Assembly (NCBI GenBank): GCA_015501055.1
Contig: JADNYV010000016.1
Coordinates: 310,001 to 374,000 of the forward strand
Direction: 5' to 3'
Source: Mucidula mucida
Lineage: Eukaryota > Basidiomycota > Agaricomycetes > Agaricales > Physalacriaceae
DNA: 64,000 nucleotides
In this document: one piece after another, positions 12,995 to 25,597 of the stretch
Position numbering within the stretch: position 1 is the stretch's first letter
Layout: the number at the start of each line of letters is the position of its first letter
The notes under the pieces: generated by a model
Databases searched by the model: none
The model's input: the letters and a program-made list of their open reading frames with translations, nothing else
Told to the model about the DNA's origin: nothing
Translations under genes and position numbers: made by a program

Positions 12995-13714
12995 ATGTCT
13001 TGCTGCACCACCCCCATTCTCAGCTACGAGGAGCAGTATCGTCCACAGTGCTGCGCGCTCTGCGACCAAACGTTCAACTCCCTCGAGTTGTTGAGGAACC
13101 ATTTGAACTACTCAGGTCGTCATCCTTATTGCGAGACTTGTCACCGTGGCCTTCTGAACATGAACTCATACCGAGTTCATCTCGTCGTCTCCGACTACCA
13201 TCACTTCTGCGATGTGTGCGAGAAAGAATTCAAGGCGGCTAAGGCGCTGGAAATTGTAAGTCATATTCTCTCCATAGTCCTCTATTGAATTTCTCATGCC
13301 AAGCTGCAGCTCAACGAGCAATCGCCTTACCATTCCCGCGACTACGAAATGGGTGATCGCGACCACCGACCGGAAGGTTGGGAGGATGCGATGGCCGAGG
13401 AGCTTGAACGCCAGGCCAAGATCAAAGATCCCATTGACCAGGAAGGCACCAAACCCATGTCCCGGGTCGAATTCAGCAAAGTAATGCTCAGCATGAAAGT
13501 CCGTCTTTCTGCGAAAACCAAACCCGTAGAGCCTCTTCGTCAGGATTGCAGTGCTTGCCTGACGTCCTCGAGGAAGATATCAGTGACGCGCTGTGGGCAC
13601 TTTTTCTGCTCGAGCTGTATCAAGCAGACGTTCGAAAAGAGTCAGGGTTGTCCGTCTTGCCGCAAGGCGGGTACGATTAGCCAGTTGCGCAAAGTGCAGC
13701 TTCGGTCGCATTAG
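12995..13714 (+). CDS. C2H2 zinc-finger and RING-finger protein, predicted E3 ubiquitin ligase
   Basis: Two exons with one intron (about 13256-13308). The N-terminal half has three C2H2-like units: CALCDQTF with a downstream His pair, CETCHRGLL with HLVVSDYH, and CDVCEKEF. A charged middle contains RPEGWEDAMAEELERQA. The C-terminus carries a C3HC4 RING: CSACLTSS, TRCGHFFCSSC, then CPSC. RING domains of this type usually recruit an E2 enzyme, and the C2H2 units could bind nucleic acid or protein, so a nuclear or stress-linked ubiquitin ligase is a reasonable inference. The ATG at 12995 is preceded by a pyrimidine-rich leader. About 205 residues; the stop follows LRSH. Confidence 0.87.
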
Positions 13715-13844
13715 TGATCTGTACGTCTGCGTCGGACACTGTATCGAATACCTCAAAGTGTATTTTATCGCATATCATTACTGTATACCCTACTGCTTCG
13801 TCTTTCTGCAATACTTCGAAGAAAAAAAAAAAAGGCTGTGTTCC

Positions 13845-15469
13845 CTATTTGGGCCTAACAATTCCGGAATAGCCCTCTACTGCGCGACTCCCTTCAAGTG
13901 GCGGAAGCACGCCGAAAGATCTACCGCGGGTGCACAGAACAGTTTGATCTGACAGCGAGAATTTTGCAAGGGGATCAGGACCTTCAAGCCATTTGAGAGG
14001 AGGGGCCCGAGTGTAGCAGGTCGGTAGAAGGCATGGAGCAAACTCTGTGGCTACGACGATGTCTTGGGTTGCCAAAGATTCAGAGCCGCCAAGTGGCGCA
14101 AAGCTCCTTGACTTCTTTGCCGAAATGGCGACCATATACTACAGAAATGATTAACTGTATCATGATGAATAACGACTTGACCATACCTCGACTTTGAATA
14201 GAGGATATGTAGAGGAGGCTGGGAGCTGGTAGTGGACATGTAGCTCCCCCCGTGATATGCCATTGCCGCGCCGATACGAGGAGTCCCACTGAATGGTGGA
14301 AATGTCGGTTGTGAACGTCTCCCGTTTGGCCGTGGGTTTCTTGTGACGAATCATTGGATCCAGGAAAGTGATTTTGCGACGGAGTTCAATGTCTAGGACG
14401 TCCTTGGCGTCGAGCCCAGAACAGGTATCACGGAGTTCAATATGGCAGAGAATGACGGATCTTAGCGGGTATACGAGCTATGGAGGAAATCAATGCGAAG
14501 GGGTTTTATATGGACTGAAACTGCTTACAGGCTTGTCCAAATATACCTTCACAAGGGAATGTTAATTCCGTCGCCTTTGCACGAGGATAGTCGACTTACC
14601 ATTCCAGTAACCATGATATCCCCTTTATCTTGTAGTTTTCCGGGAAACTGTATCGGTATCCCGAGCCAGCCCTGGGGATCAGAGTCGGGTCCAGGTGCAG
14701 GCAAGCCCTCATTATATGCCAATTGACGCAAATCCGTGAATGGCAAGGATGTATGCCTCGGGACATACAGAATCTTGGTACAAAATCTGAACGTTACTGA
14801 GCAGTCTTTTCTGAGTTAGACAAGCAGGAGACTTACTCGACGTCTGATTGAAATATCCCTCTTTTGATACATGTGAGGAGCTCATAGACGAGTTGAACTG
14901 AACTGTTGGTCTCGTAGAAGAACTCCGGAAGCGGGTACTGTTTGGTCGCATCGGTGCTAGCTGCAGCTGTTGCAGTGGCTGGGAATGTCGTTTCGAATGG
15001 ACATTCCAGTTGTCCGTAGGCCTTGCTGTTCTTTATTGGTGTCTCCCGGGAGAAAAGGGTTTGTTCCAGAAAGACATGCTGGACGGGTTCCTGCGTGCTT
15101 AGAAGAATAAATCCGCGTAACTGACAATATCTGTATAAGTACGCGAGCCACCAAAAGCGAAGATCGACTCACGGTTACAGATATACCGCGGATTGTCTTA
15201 GGTTCTGTGAGAGAAAGTTTAATGGAGCCTTTGAGGACGTTCCCAGCATATAGAAGTGGTATAGAACTAGAGTTTTTAGCGTGGCTCATAAGCGTGAGCG
15301 TTGCCCAATTGGTCTGGGTCTTTTTGCTAATAGGAAACGAATGAACGGTAGTTGGCGCACAATCGAATAAGGTGCTTGGTAGTGGATACAGGCATGTGTA
15401 AGACGGGAGGACCGCTTCGGTGCGAGTATAGCCTGGAAGGGTTGCAGAGGACAGCCGACTACTGGACAT
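13845..15469 (-). CDS. Arrestin-like (alpha-arrestin) domain protein
   Basis: Arrestin-N type sequence near the start: VLKGSIKLSLTEPKTIRGIS is the conserved beta-strand pair. It continues LRGFILLSTQEP, then ECPFETTFPA and YELLTCIKRG. The C-domain includes LGIPIQFPGKLQDKGD and ISRGELHVHY, and ends with KKSRSFAPLGGSESLATQ. Alpha-arrestins in fungi adapt Rsp5-type ubiquitin ligases to membrane permeases; no PPxY motif is clear here, so that role is not assured. The start is an ATG at 15469 (MSSSRLSSATLPGY). The last intron (about 14.14-14.19 kb) needs a donor four bases after the obvious one to keep the frame of the conserved C-terminus. The 3' end converges on the RING gene. Confidence 0.78.
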
Positions 15470-16644
15470 GGGATGGTCTATCGTTTGTGGAGACGAGATA
15501 GGCGAGGTACGTCCTTTTGTTCAGAGCTGAACAATACGAACGGACTCCTTGCTCGGTGTATGCGGTAAACAATAGAGTACGTGATGTTTATTGTTAGTCT
15601 TGTTGTCGAAGCGTTGATCTGTCAAAACACAATTGAACGCCAGACTGAGAGGAAACCACAGAGGCAAGCGAATTCAAGTTCGTGAAATGTATGAAACCTG
15701 TAGATTTCAATAGCTAGGCCGACCGTTAGCATCCAAGGTCGTGGATATGGACAATTGAAACAGAGGGCATCTGATCGATGACAGTGCCATGTTGATGTAT
15801 CTTTCGTGGCGCCGGAGAGGTCGACAAAACTGCGGTACCTTTCTGGATGGTGAGAGACTTTCAGACAATAAGTGGGTCGAAAATGAGCCTCGAAAGGAGC
15901 GCATTCGCGGAAAGGCTTGCGTAATTACTAGACTGGACAGTTAGCCGGTTCCTCGGTCGAGTCTGCACAGGCCACTGAGACAGATCCGCGTACGACGAAG
16001 GTTTGTTGTATCCAGACTGTGGCGGTAGTAGATAGTAAAGTCCAGAGTTCGGTAAAGCATGCAAGCGCTTGCTTGTTGCTATCGGAATTGGCCGGAGCAC
16101 AGAGAATTTACAGTTCCCACGACCAGCCGTGCTCTCATCTCCGTCATGGAAAGGTAAGTAAGGAAAATCAGATATGAGGAACTCCAAGGTGAGTGATTTT
16201 CCCAACGTACTTGACTGCGATGGTGAAATTGTACATAACCCATCGCGAGATCAAGACCACTCAGTACCTGACGGTGGGACAGTGGTTCCACCTCTATATC
16301 TTTCCAACCCCATCTGAACATGGCCATGTTCAGTACCTGGAGCTGACCGCTCAGTTCTAGATGACACAACGGCTTAATTAGAGGACTGATTGTTACTTGA
16401 ACATGGCTTGAATACCAGCCTCGTGTAAGAGAATATATGCTTCTTGGTTACCTCGTCCAGCCGTGGTCCAGCTTGAGCCAATGAGAGGACTCGAGCGGCT
16501 ATCGAATGGCGTAGAGTGGGCTCTGGATGAAGAGGACCACGAGGGTCTCGGCCTTATGATTATGACAGAGACCTTTCGTCACACCCTCGCTCAGGCCGAG
16601 ACTTATCGATCAGCAGCGCGTACTCTTCTTTCAGCCGTCATCGC
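15470..16644. other. Intergenic with an unresolved open stretch
   Basis: About 1.2 kb upstream of the arrestin gene and the pyruvate decarboxylase gene. On the minus strand, 15.70-16.37 kb is open in overlapping frames; the best looking piece starts near 16326 (MAMFRWGWKDIEVEPLSHRQ) and ends at a possible donor after HHRSQ. I could not join these into a convincing gene and recognise no family. A plus-strand frame at 16463-16741 overlaps the pdc promoter and is probably not coding. Confidence 0.4.
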
Positions 16645-16652
16645 TATAAAAA
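16645..16652 (+). promoter_or_regulatory. TATA box of the pyruvate decarboxylase gene
   Basis: TATAAAAA lies 56 bp before the ATG, followed by a C/A-rich leader ending CAACCACC just before the start codon. This pattern is typical of highly expressed fungal glycolytic genes. Confidence 0.6.
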
Positions 16653-16700
16653 CAGCTGCGCTCGTGTACACATCCACAACAATCTTACTTCTCAACCACC

Positions 16701-18975
16701 ATGTCCGGATTGCAATCACAGGTCAATCGCCTCAAGCTTGAGCTCAAGACCTTCCAGGTTGATGCTGGCGCTGAAGAGATCTACATCGGCCAGTATCTAT
16801 TGGAGAGGCTGAAGCAGCTGGGAGTCACGGTGAGCCGCCTTTCCAGTCATCGACGATGTTTCTCATGAAACGCTCAGACAATGTTCGGTGTTCCCGGAGA
16901 CTTTAACCTTGGCTTTTTGGTACCGTCCATCTCCCCGCTGATCGCTACAAACTCATCGTTGTGAATAGGACCTCGTCGAAGATGATACCGGCATCGACTG
17001 GGCCGGGAACTGGTGAGTATCATTTCAGATGCGTGCCGCTCCTTCCTAACAATTCTTAGCAACGAACTGAATGCTGCCTACGCAGCTGACGGTTACGCTC
17101 GCGTGAAGGAACATAGCATTGGTGTTGTGCTGACCACGTACGCATACATTTGCCTGCTTCTCTATTCAGTTCTCATTCATTCTTCTAGTTTTGGTGTGGG
17201 AGAGCTGTCAGCTATCAATGGTATCGCTGGGGGTGAGCTATCCCGATTCATCCTCGTGTCTTGTCTTAATGTCCTCGTAGCATTCTCTGAAATGGTCCCC
17301 GTACTTCACATTGCTGGTGTGCCCAGCACCAAGCAACAAAAGGCCAAGCCTATGCTGCACCACACCCTTGGTGACGGCAGGTCCGTCTTTGAGTTAGCTC
17401 ACCGATTGAATAATATTAAAGTTACACCCAGGTACAACGCGTACATCAAGGCTGCGGAACAATTCGCCATCGCGCAAGCTATTCTCGAGAACAAATCCAC
17501 CGCCGCCGCTGAGATCGATCGCGTTCTGTCTGAATGCATATCTCATGCTCGTCCGGTGTACCTGACTCTTCCTACCGATCTCGTTTACGAGAAGGTCTCC
17601 TCCGACAGGCTGAGCATCCCTCTTTCGCGGCTACCCCCACCCAATGATACAGAGACCGAGGCGTTCGTCCTGGACGAGATCGTCAAGTTGGTTGATCAGG
17701 CCAAAGGTGACGCGATCATCCTTGTGGACGCTTGTGGTATTAGGCATGACGCCCGGGTCGAGACCAACGAGTTAATCAAGGCCACTGGGTTCCCTGTTTA
17801 CTCGGCTCCCATGGGTAAAACGGCCGTCAGTGAAAACTACGAACGATACGGAGGAGTATGTACATCCACAACTTCTGTTTCAACTTGCTAACTATTTTGT
17901 CTAGATCTATGTTGGATCTATCAGTCATCCGGAGATAAAGGAGAAAGTCGAGAGCGCTAAACTCATCCTTTCCATTGGTTCCTTGAAGAGTGACTTCAAC
18001 AGTGGCAACTTCACTTATTCCATCCCCACATCTCGAACTGTTGAGGTAAGATCCGATTGTTTTCTCTCGTCTGTGACTCACCAGTTGTGCAGTTGCACTC
18101 ATCGTGGGCGAAGGTTCAATATGCCGACTTCCCAACTATCGGCATGAAGGAAATCCTTCCTAAGCTTTCCAAACGACTCGCACATTGGAAACCCACTGCT
18201 CTGAAACTCGAGGTGCCCAAGTTCGAGGCCATTGTGCCGCAGGAGGACCACGATATCATCTCGCACGCGTGGTTTTGGCCGCGCGTATCCCAGTTCTTCA
18301 AGCCCAAGGACGTCATCGTTGCAGAAACTGGCACGTCGAGCTTTGGTATCTTGGATGTACCGCTTCCGGACCAGTCCGTCTTCGTTACCCAGGTTCTATG
18401 GGGAAGTATCGGGTACACTGTTGGCAGCACCCTTGGTGCTGCTTTGGCGGCCAGGGATATCGGTCTTGGACGAACGATTTTGTTCATTGGCGACGGTAGT
18501 CTGTGAGTGTTAGCTTTGCATGTCCCACAGTCTTGGTACTTATCTTGATGTCCAGCCAACTCACTGTTCAGGAATTGTCCACAATAATGAGGAAAGACCT
18601 GAAGCCCATCATCTTTGTGCTCAATAACACGGGTTATACCATTGAACGTTATCTCCACGGGAAGCACAGGTACAGTTTCGTGCTTTCGAACTCTTAAGTC
18701 AATACTTACGAATCTGCAGAAAATACAATGACATCGTCAATTGGAAGTGGACGTCGCTTCTGAGTGTACTCGGTGACGCCGAGGGTGTCAAATCGAAGTC
18801 GTACACGGTCACCAACAAGAACGAATTGTCTGCGCTCCTAGAAAACGCGGAGTTCGCTGCAGCGGACAAGTGCCAGCTTGTGGAGGTGATGATGCCGATG
18901 CATGACGCTCCTCGGGCCCTCCAGGTTCAGGCTGAACTGAGTGGCAAAACCAATGCCTACGTTGCGACGACTTAG
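16701..18975 (+). CDS. PDC1: Pyruvate decarboxylase
   Basis: Thiamine-diphosphate enzyme that converts pyruvate to acetaldehyde and CO2 in alcoholic fermentation; cytosolic. The N-terminal Pyr domain reads [30 protein letters not shown], and [14 protein letters not shown], whose Glu activates the cofactor. The middle domain follows ([19 protein letters not shown]). The PP domain carries the cofactor motif GDGSL ... [13 protein letters not shown], the GDG(x)n-NN signature. It ends NAYVATT. About eight introns of 50-60 bases interrupt the frame, three of them clustered in the first 300 coding bases. The ATG at 16701 sits in a good leader context below a TATA box. Length is normal for the family. 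Confidence 0.95.
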
Positions 18976-19139
18976 ATAGCATCTTCACCATTTGTCTTGA
19001 ACGCCAAAAGAAATAATGTACACATAGTTATAGATAAGCATACTAGATCGGATTGGACTCTATGTACTACTACCGATGTCTTTTTACACTACACTCAGCA
19101 ATCGCATCACTCTCAGCACTTTCTAGTCTGCAATATTCT

Positions 19140-20004
19140 TCAATCATCTCCAAATCCATCGAGTATTTCGGCCAGCATGTCTGAGACTCGGCGAAGTTCT
19201 TTCAATGCCTCGATAGGTTCAATGCGGTCCGTCTCTGCATCAAAAATGACTTTGTCGAGGGTGGCTTTGGCAAGGAAAACTGTGGTTATCTGTTCCAGAC
19301 TATGTCGCGTCATAGGAGGGTCTGTGAATGCGAGAGGATCGAGATCGTCATCTGAGGCTAGTATCTTCAGCCAGACGTTTCACCAAGTGAATAGTACTCG
19401 TACATACCAAGTAGCTCGTTATTCCTTTCGTCGCTGATGGTGTCGAGGGGGTCGGGACTTTCTGCCCGCAATAGCGAATCCCAGTATCCCAATGTACTTG
19501 GCACCATGGTATCAATGCTAATTGAATCGCAAGGCAGTGGACTCATAATGGGGCCCAAGTCATAGGCATCTTGCATGTCCAATGAGATGCACGGATCCAT
19601 TGCTGGTGGCGGACGCGGTTCGCCCTCCTGATTGACAATAAGATCAAGCATATGAGACTTGTCTGTACTTACAATGGTCTCCAGTCTGGTTTGGTCTTTG
19701 CTCTTGACTGACACGATATCTTTCCCTGATTCTCCTCACCCTTGTAAAATTCAGAACAGGCCTCAACTGGCATGGCGGTACATACCGGCAGGGCCATGAC
19801 GCTGACGACCTTGAGGCTGAGCTCTTCATCATTCAACGCATCGTCTTCAAATTTGCGCTTTCGAGGACTACCAGTGGTGCCTCTCTTTCTAGCCTTTGAA
19901 AGCGAGGGAGATGAAGGCGACGCGGGGCTCCTCGCGGGCTTATTAGCTGGGGAGGTGCCAACGCAGTAGCGGGAGTGATATCGTCGACTTCGAGTTCCAG
20001 TCAT
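19140..20004 (-). CDS. Uncharacterised Ser/Pro-rich basic protein, likely nuclear
   Basis: Not recognised as a known family. The N-terminus (MTGTRSRRYHSRYC) leads into a Ser/Pro/Ala stretch and basic clusters KARKRGTTGSPRKRKFEDD that look like a bipartite nuclear localisation signal. The rest is acidic and helical: DPLDTISDERNNELLASDDD, then TTVFLAKATLDKVIFDAETD and PIEALKELRRVSDMLAEIL. Three introns are needed. The first acceptor, near 19.72 kb, is ambiguous between AAG and CAG sites and affects a few residues. The second joins at EGEPRPPP. The third (near 19.37 kb) uses an acceptor ending ACTAG. The C-terminal helix could be a protein-interaction segment (inference). Confidence 0.65.
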
Positions 20005-20827
20005 TTGAGAGTGAGATTAGTTGACCTGGTGTTCACGGAGTCGATGAGCGGAAGCGCAGGCAATGTTTAGCGCCGCTTTGTCAATTAAGCTCAACAAACG
20101 GTCTTCTCTCCGATACCATAGAAAGCAGGGATCATTCGTATCTAATGAGCAGCAGCAAGGTAGACGGGGAAAACCGATCAGATGGGCATACAGTAACATA
20201 GGCCAAGGGCCTAAGAGTGGCATTTCAGTGAAACGCGATTGGCCCGCGTGGTGACAGAAATCGACAAGGCGCGTCGTGATCATTTCCCATTCCGATCAGC
20301 GTCGTTTGGACACGTGCCGTTGTCAACTTTATCTTTAACACAGCAGCATCGCATCGCATCGCATCCTGGTCTCTTCAACGTCACTACATAGCCAACACTC
20401 GCCGTGGTAACCCCTCCAGTCAGAGCTCCAATGGAGGGCGCGCTCGTCGCATATCATGATAATGAAGTCACGGGCATGTTTTCCGTTGAGCGCTGATCGT
20501 CGATCGAAACTTGAATACAGGCTCCTTTCGTATCGGTCTTCAAGAATACTTGCAGCAGCGGTCATCTCAAGCAACCTGTGCAGCTCTCTTCTAGACAGCA
20601 TTCACTCTGTGGCAATGCTCAAAGAGTCTGCGGTCGCGCAAATGGTATCTTGCCGCCCGGTTTGTATACGATCTCTCGCAGGGATGAAGGGAGATTTGAT
20701 TGATCCTGCGGCATCCGACGTCCGTTCGCTGCACTGGCTAAAGTGCTTCTCTCTGTTTTACAATATCGGCGTTTGAGTAAAAATAGAGGGCTGGGGTGGA
20801 GTGCGTTTATATACCTCGCTTCAAGCC
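20005..20827. other. Intergenic, divergent promoters
   Basis: About 820 bp between divergent genes. A short tandem run of CGCAT units lies at about 20347-20365. Small open frames on both strands have no recognisable content. I see no gene. Confidence 0.5.
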
Positions 20828-22891
20828 ATGTCGGCACTTCACCGAGCCAACGTCAAGTTCTGCACCGACTCTGCAGACTACCGTTCTCAACGGACATCTC
20901 CGTCTGCTTCTCCCGTCATGGCTTCCAGTGATTTTCCAAGGTCGAGTTTGGACGAGGAGCGCTCTATAGCTCTCGAAATGCGGGAGCGACACCATAGCGA
21001 TAACGATTCGAGAGCTACTCTTCTGCCAGAACACTCGCCCTCCCCAAATCATCTTCGGTCAAGTGGCCGTGTGGACAGAACGCGTAGTATTCGTCAGGCG
21101 GGCGTCAAGTTACGCAATCAATTCTTGAGAAAGGGCAAACCAAAGATCGGGATCTTGCAGAGTCTAAAAGCTATAGCTCTCTCATCAAGTACGTGTCTTG
21201 GTTTTGTCACAGTCCTTTTGAATCCTCATTCATAGGTCTCCAGCGCTCAATGTTTTCCTTGTATTCGTTCCGCTGGCATGGACAATGCATTTTGTCGATG
21301 CGAAGCATGTCGAAGAGGAGGAAGAGAATAAGTGGCGGCATGCGTTAGCCTTTGCTTGTAAGTACTGATATATTTCAGCTACAGAAGTATTGAACTATCT
21401 ACAAGTGTGCTTCCTTGCCATCATGCCGCTGGCCAGATTGTTCGAGTATGGTGGTCATCAAATGATGTATTATTGCGGGAAAGGGTTTGGGGAGCTAATT
21501 GTGGTTAGCTTGAACAAGTGAGTTTCATCTTATATTCTCGTCGCCTCTAACAGAAGTCCCGCAGTGCTGTTGAAGCAACGTTAGCCATCATCCTCCTTAC
21601 GAAATGCGAGTACGTCCAGTTCTTTTCCATCGTACAAACGTCAATCCTCACTAACGTTGTAAGGCTCAAGCTTCTTCAATCCACCATGATCGGTATGGCC
21701 TCGTGTCCGACGAACATTTATGTGTTGACACAACCTCACAGGTGTGATTGTGCTCAACCTCCTACTTATTCCCGGAACGGCTTTCGTGAGCGGAGGCGCG
21801 CGCGTCATACATCAAGAGCTTCATCCACATCTTTCTCAGTTGAATCACTCGCTGCTTACCACCGGCGTGTTGGCGCTCCTCCTGCCTGCGGCTTACTTTG
21901 CATCAATTCGAGCAGCAGGCGAGGCGGGTGCCGCCACGTCAATCAGCGACGCGACGCGTGGGATATTTCTCCAGGTAACACACGGGTTTGCCATTCTCCT
22001 GTTGTTGGTGTCAGTGTCCCCCCTTCAACTCATGTCTAAGCCATCCTGATGACCTGTTCTAGGTATTTCGTGTCGCTCATCTACACCCACAACCCGCCTG
22101 GCGACGTAGAACTAAAACACGAAAACGACTGGGCGCACGAAGGCGAACCCGAAGTTAACCAATGGGTCTGCATCGCAATGCTCGTCATCACCATCGGGTT
22201 GATGGCCTTTACAGCAGAATGGGTCAGTATCTATAGTGTTCACCTCACCGCCCGCTCCACCATGCTCACTAATACACTACAGCTTGTGTCTACTATCGAA
22301 TTCATCGCTGAAGAAGGCCACGTGGGAGAAGAGTTCTTTGGCCTCATTCTGCTACCGCTTATCTCCTTCTCTGCGGATGGGACAGTCACAATAATATACT
22401 CGATCCGGGTCGCTTTCCGTCATTACTTTGGAGAGCCGAGGCCCCCCACGATGATTGCACAGGCTCAAGCAATTGATCTGAGCATACAGTATATCCTCTT
22501 CTGGATGCCGTTTATAGTCTTGCTTTCTTGGTTCATGAACAAGCCTTTGTTACTGTTATTTGGTATGTGCTTGAGACTTCTGAAGATAAACCAACTCAAC
22601 ATTCCTCAGATATGTTCGAAGTGGCAGTAGCTGTTTCTGCTTGCTTTTTGGTCAACTACGTGACAGCAGACGCGAAGACTAATTGGGCCGAAGGATTCGC
22701 GCTGGTGACATTCTACGTTATGATCGTGCGTGCTCCGTTCATAGCAGTAGAGCACTCTCCGTACTGAGTTGCCTCTACAGGCGATAATATCTTGGTTTTA
22801 CACAGGACAATTATCAATACACGAGATGCTGACTTGCGGGACTGTGGCTGACGCCATAGTAGCAGCATCTGGAGCTGGGTCTGAACACTAA
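20828..22891 (+). CDS. CAX-family cation/H+ exchanger (Vcx1/Vnx1-like), vacuolar
   Basis: Secondary antiporter with about 100 cytosolic residues, then roughly eleven membrane helices. The first CAX repeat reads GELIVVSLNNAVEATLAII with KCELKLLQSTMIG and LNLLLIPGTAFVSGG. The second reads EFIAEEGHVGEEFFGLILLP followed by LISFSADGTVTIIYSI. Typical Ca2+/H+ exchangers have GNAAEH in the second signature; here the matching segment is SFSADG, so the key acid is Asp and the Asn is lost. That fits the divergent Vnx1-like branch of fungal exchangers (Na+/K+ or low-affinity cation transport), so ion specificity is open. An acidic loop (PPGDVELKHENDWAHEGEPE) sits mid-protein. The ATG at 20828 is the first in frame; upstream codons open only with GTG. 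It ends VAASGAGSEH. Confidence 0.87.
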
Positions 22892-22978
22892 CACTAAGAA
22901 CACTATTTAATTCAGGGTGTGCATCTGTAACTTATCTACTCGTGCTAATGGTGTTTTGGGGATTGAATGTTAAGTTAG

Positions 22979-25365
22979 TTAGAACCGAGCCTCGTCAGTG
23001 TTCAAAATCAAGGTAGAGAAGAACCTGATGACCTCCAGGAAGGAATCAACAGGGATGTCTGAACATCCATCAGGACATTTGCAAATAGCAATCGAAGGAC
23101 GGACGCTTACTTTCGTTGACAGTATGTACGCCACCCAATGTACCTCCGGCGGAATCAGCCGGCGTTCCATGGTGGTTGTATCGGAAGATATGCGATGAGA
23201 GGTCCCAATAGTATCTCGTATCTAGCGAGAGTGCATCAGCCCGACTGTACGCATAACTACGACGAAAAGTACGTACCGGTATTCCCAGTCATCATGCCCG
23301 GACTGACCGCAATGTTATTGTCTCCCTCGATACCTCGGTGGGCATTGAATGTAGCCTTGATAGTGCCCGAAATGAGCTCATACGGTGCAGCGCCTTCGCC
23401 CGCCGACGGCGTCCTCGGGGCGGGTCTCAATGCGTTGCCGAATGCGTCGCTTAGAACAAGAGTTTTCTCTGGCGCACCCTCATTGATAACCTCTCCGAAC
23501 GAGGTATATGTCAGGTTGAATTCTTTTGCAAGTTTCTTGAACGTCTTGGTGTCGTGTGCTATGGTAGCGTCGATGGAACTAGAAACACCTCAGCTATAGA
23601 CCAAATCCAAAGGTGGACGAAGCGTACCTCAAGATGGAAATGCGATGATTGACAACAGCCCATGCTTGCTCGGGAAGAGCGTTGGTCTTCACACCACCGT
23701 TGATGAGGTCGATGGCTTGAGTTGTGCCTACGAGACTTCTGTAGAACTGGTCCTTGAAGATGATTTTCTCGATTGCGCGGAGACCTTTGGAGGAATACGA
23801 CGACCATTCAATGGCATCGCGCAACTTCTTGGGTACATCCTTGCCATGAGCAGCTAGACACTGCAAATTGTCGTAGACCACATCTTCCTTCGACTACAAT
23901 AATGATGAATTAGACCAAGATTCTAGAACATCGGTGACGAAGCATACCAATTTAAGTGGGAATGGGTTGTTCTCCAACTCAGTCAGTAACGCGGCGAGCA
24001 TACCGATACTCTAATAATTCTTTGAGTTTGAACGCTGTAGGTACCAAAAATGCACTGACTGTATGGCTCGGAGGAATACTAGAATGACCACCGGGGGCAG
24101 CAATCTCAAGCTTGGTGTCAAGATAACCCTTCTCCACAATACCGGGTGTGGCCAAAGGAATGCCGTAGACTTCAGTGTACCCACCTAAGAAATGCATCGC
24201 TCAGAATTGGGATTACAAGAACCAGTGTACTTGACTTACTTCCTTCATCGACGATGAGCTCGAATGCATCCTTTCCATAAATCCCCAACATAGCTTTAGC
24301 TAATGAAGCTGCGCCCTAGAAATGGATGGAGGCTTAGTGATGTATATATACCCACATGGACTACGAACCTGGAGCCCACTGGTCTCTTCGTCAAAGCCAA
24401 AGGAAAGAACAACGGTTCTAGTGGGTTTGAAACCTTTCTCCAGAAGTGATTCAATGATAATTCTTTCTGTATATAAGCGCGCGACTAGAAATCGAACGAA
24501 CACATACAAGATACCAATCAGGCCAGACTTGTCGTCGAAGCTACCGCGACCCCATATACGCGTTCCTATCCTCGCTCAACGGAGTTTTGGTGCGATGTGC
24601 GTAAGAACCTACCATCGAAGTATCCAGAGAACGGAGGATGGTCCCACTCGTCTACTGTGTTAGGATGAACGGGAACGACATCTATAATATGAGGTAGATG
24701 CCTTAGTTCGGGCTGTTGGGGAGATTACAACGCATACCCTGGTGAGCGGCCAAAAGCAGAGGCTTCAAGGACGCGTCGGAGCCGGTCCATTCATACAACA
24801 AGCCATACGTATTGACTTTAGTCAAAGAAAGTGTTTTATGGCTGTCGAAATCATCAGAAGTTGACCAAAGCCCTACAGAAATACGTACACGAGAGGGAAC
24901 GCGTCTGCAAGATACTTATGCATGGATTCAAAGACCTCCCAACGAGGGTCGACACCTACAGGGTCCATGTTATCGAATGACTCCGATCTTGCGACATTGT
25001 TTAGCGTGCCAATAAGCCGCCTTACAAATGCACACTACTCACGGTACCTGGACAGCACCAGCAAGCCAGTCGATCGCCTTGGTCTTGAACGCGTCCGTGC
25101 CAATCAGAGTATTCAAGTCTTCCCAAAGCGCCGCGTTTTGGACAGGGTATGTCGCGGTCGCCTGCGGGCAAAGCGAATCAGCGGTGGGCTCGTGCGCGAG
25201 GCCGCAGGCCATCTTCAACGAATGAATCGGTCGGTGCAGTGGTACAGCAGCCCATACGAGCACACAGGAAATGAGCACGTAGGCGGCATGGCGGCGAAAT
25301 CGTGACCGTTTTGGTGAGGATTCGCTGTGCACTGGGGCTGGGAGTGAGTCGCCTTTACCTGACAT
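22979..25365 (-). CDS. CPS1: Carboxypeptidase S-like M20 metallopeptidase
   Basis: Zinc peptidase of the Cps1 type. An N-terminal basic segment is followed by one membrane anchor (HAAYVLISCVLVWAAVPL), giving a type II protein as for the yeast vacuolar enzyme. Metal and catalytic motifs are visible across exons: LLLAAHQ joined to DVVPVHPNT, then RIWGRGSFDDKSG and FGFDEETSGLQ with the paired Glu. The dimerisation domain carries APGGHSSIPP. The C-terminus is CPDGCSDIPVDSFLEVIRFF and ends NTDEARF. The role is release of C-terminal residues from peptides, feeding nitrogen supply from the vacuole. I chose the ATG at 25365 (MSGKGDSL); an in-frame ATG at 25428 would add 21 residues, but that stretch reads like leader. 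At least ten introns. Confidence 0.9.
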
Positions 25366-25597
25366 GGTTGTAGGAAAGCAAGAGGTGGGTAAGGTCGTGA
25401 GATAAGAAGCCGGCAGTTTCTTCGGCATTACAATCCGACATTCGAATTCTTTGAAAACTCGAAGCTTAGATTGAATATGAACGGTGATGGTCCTCGAATG
25501 CAGATGTACGACGACAGTGTCTTCCCGTCATAGGGTTCTCGCTCGACTGAAAAAATAATCGTATTTTCCACGGGATACGCTCAAGGTATGCTATACT

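Noticed and set aside
16463..16741. Plus-strand frame just before pyruvate decarboxylase
   Set aside because: It runs through the TATA box and leader of the pdc gene and past its ATG in another frame.
20341..20370. Short CGCAT tandem run, considered as a CRISPR or telomere-like repeat
   Set aside because: Only about four pentamer units, no spacers, and the wrong sequence for fungal telomeres.
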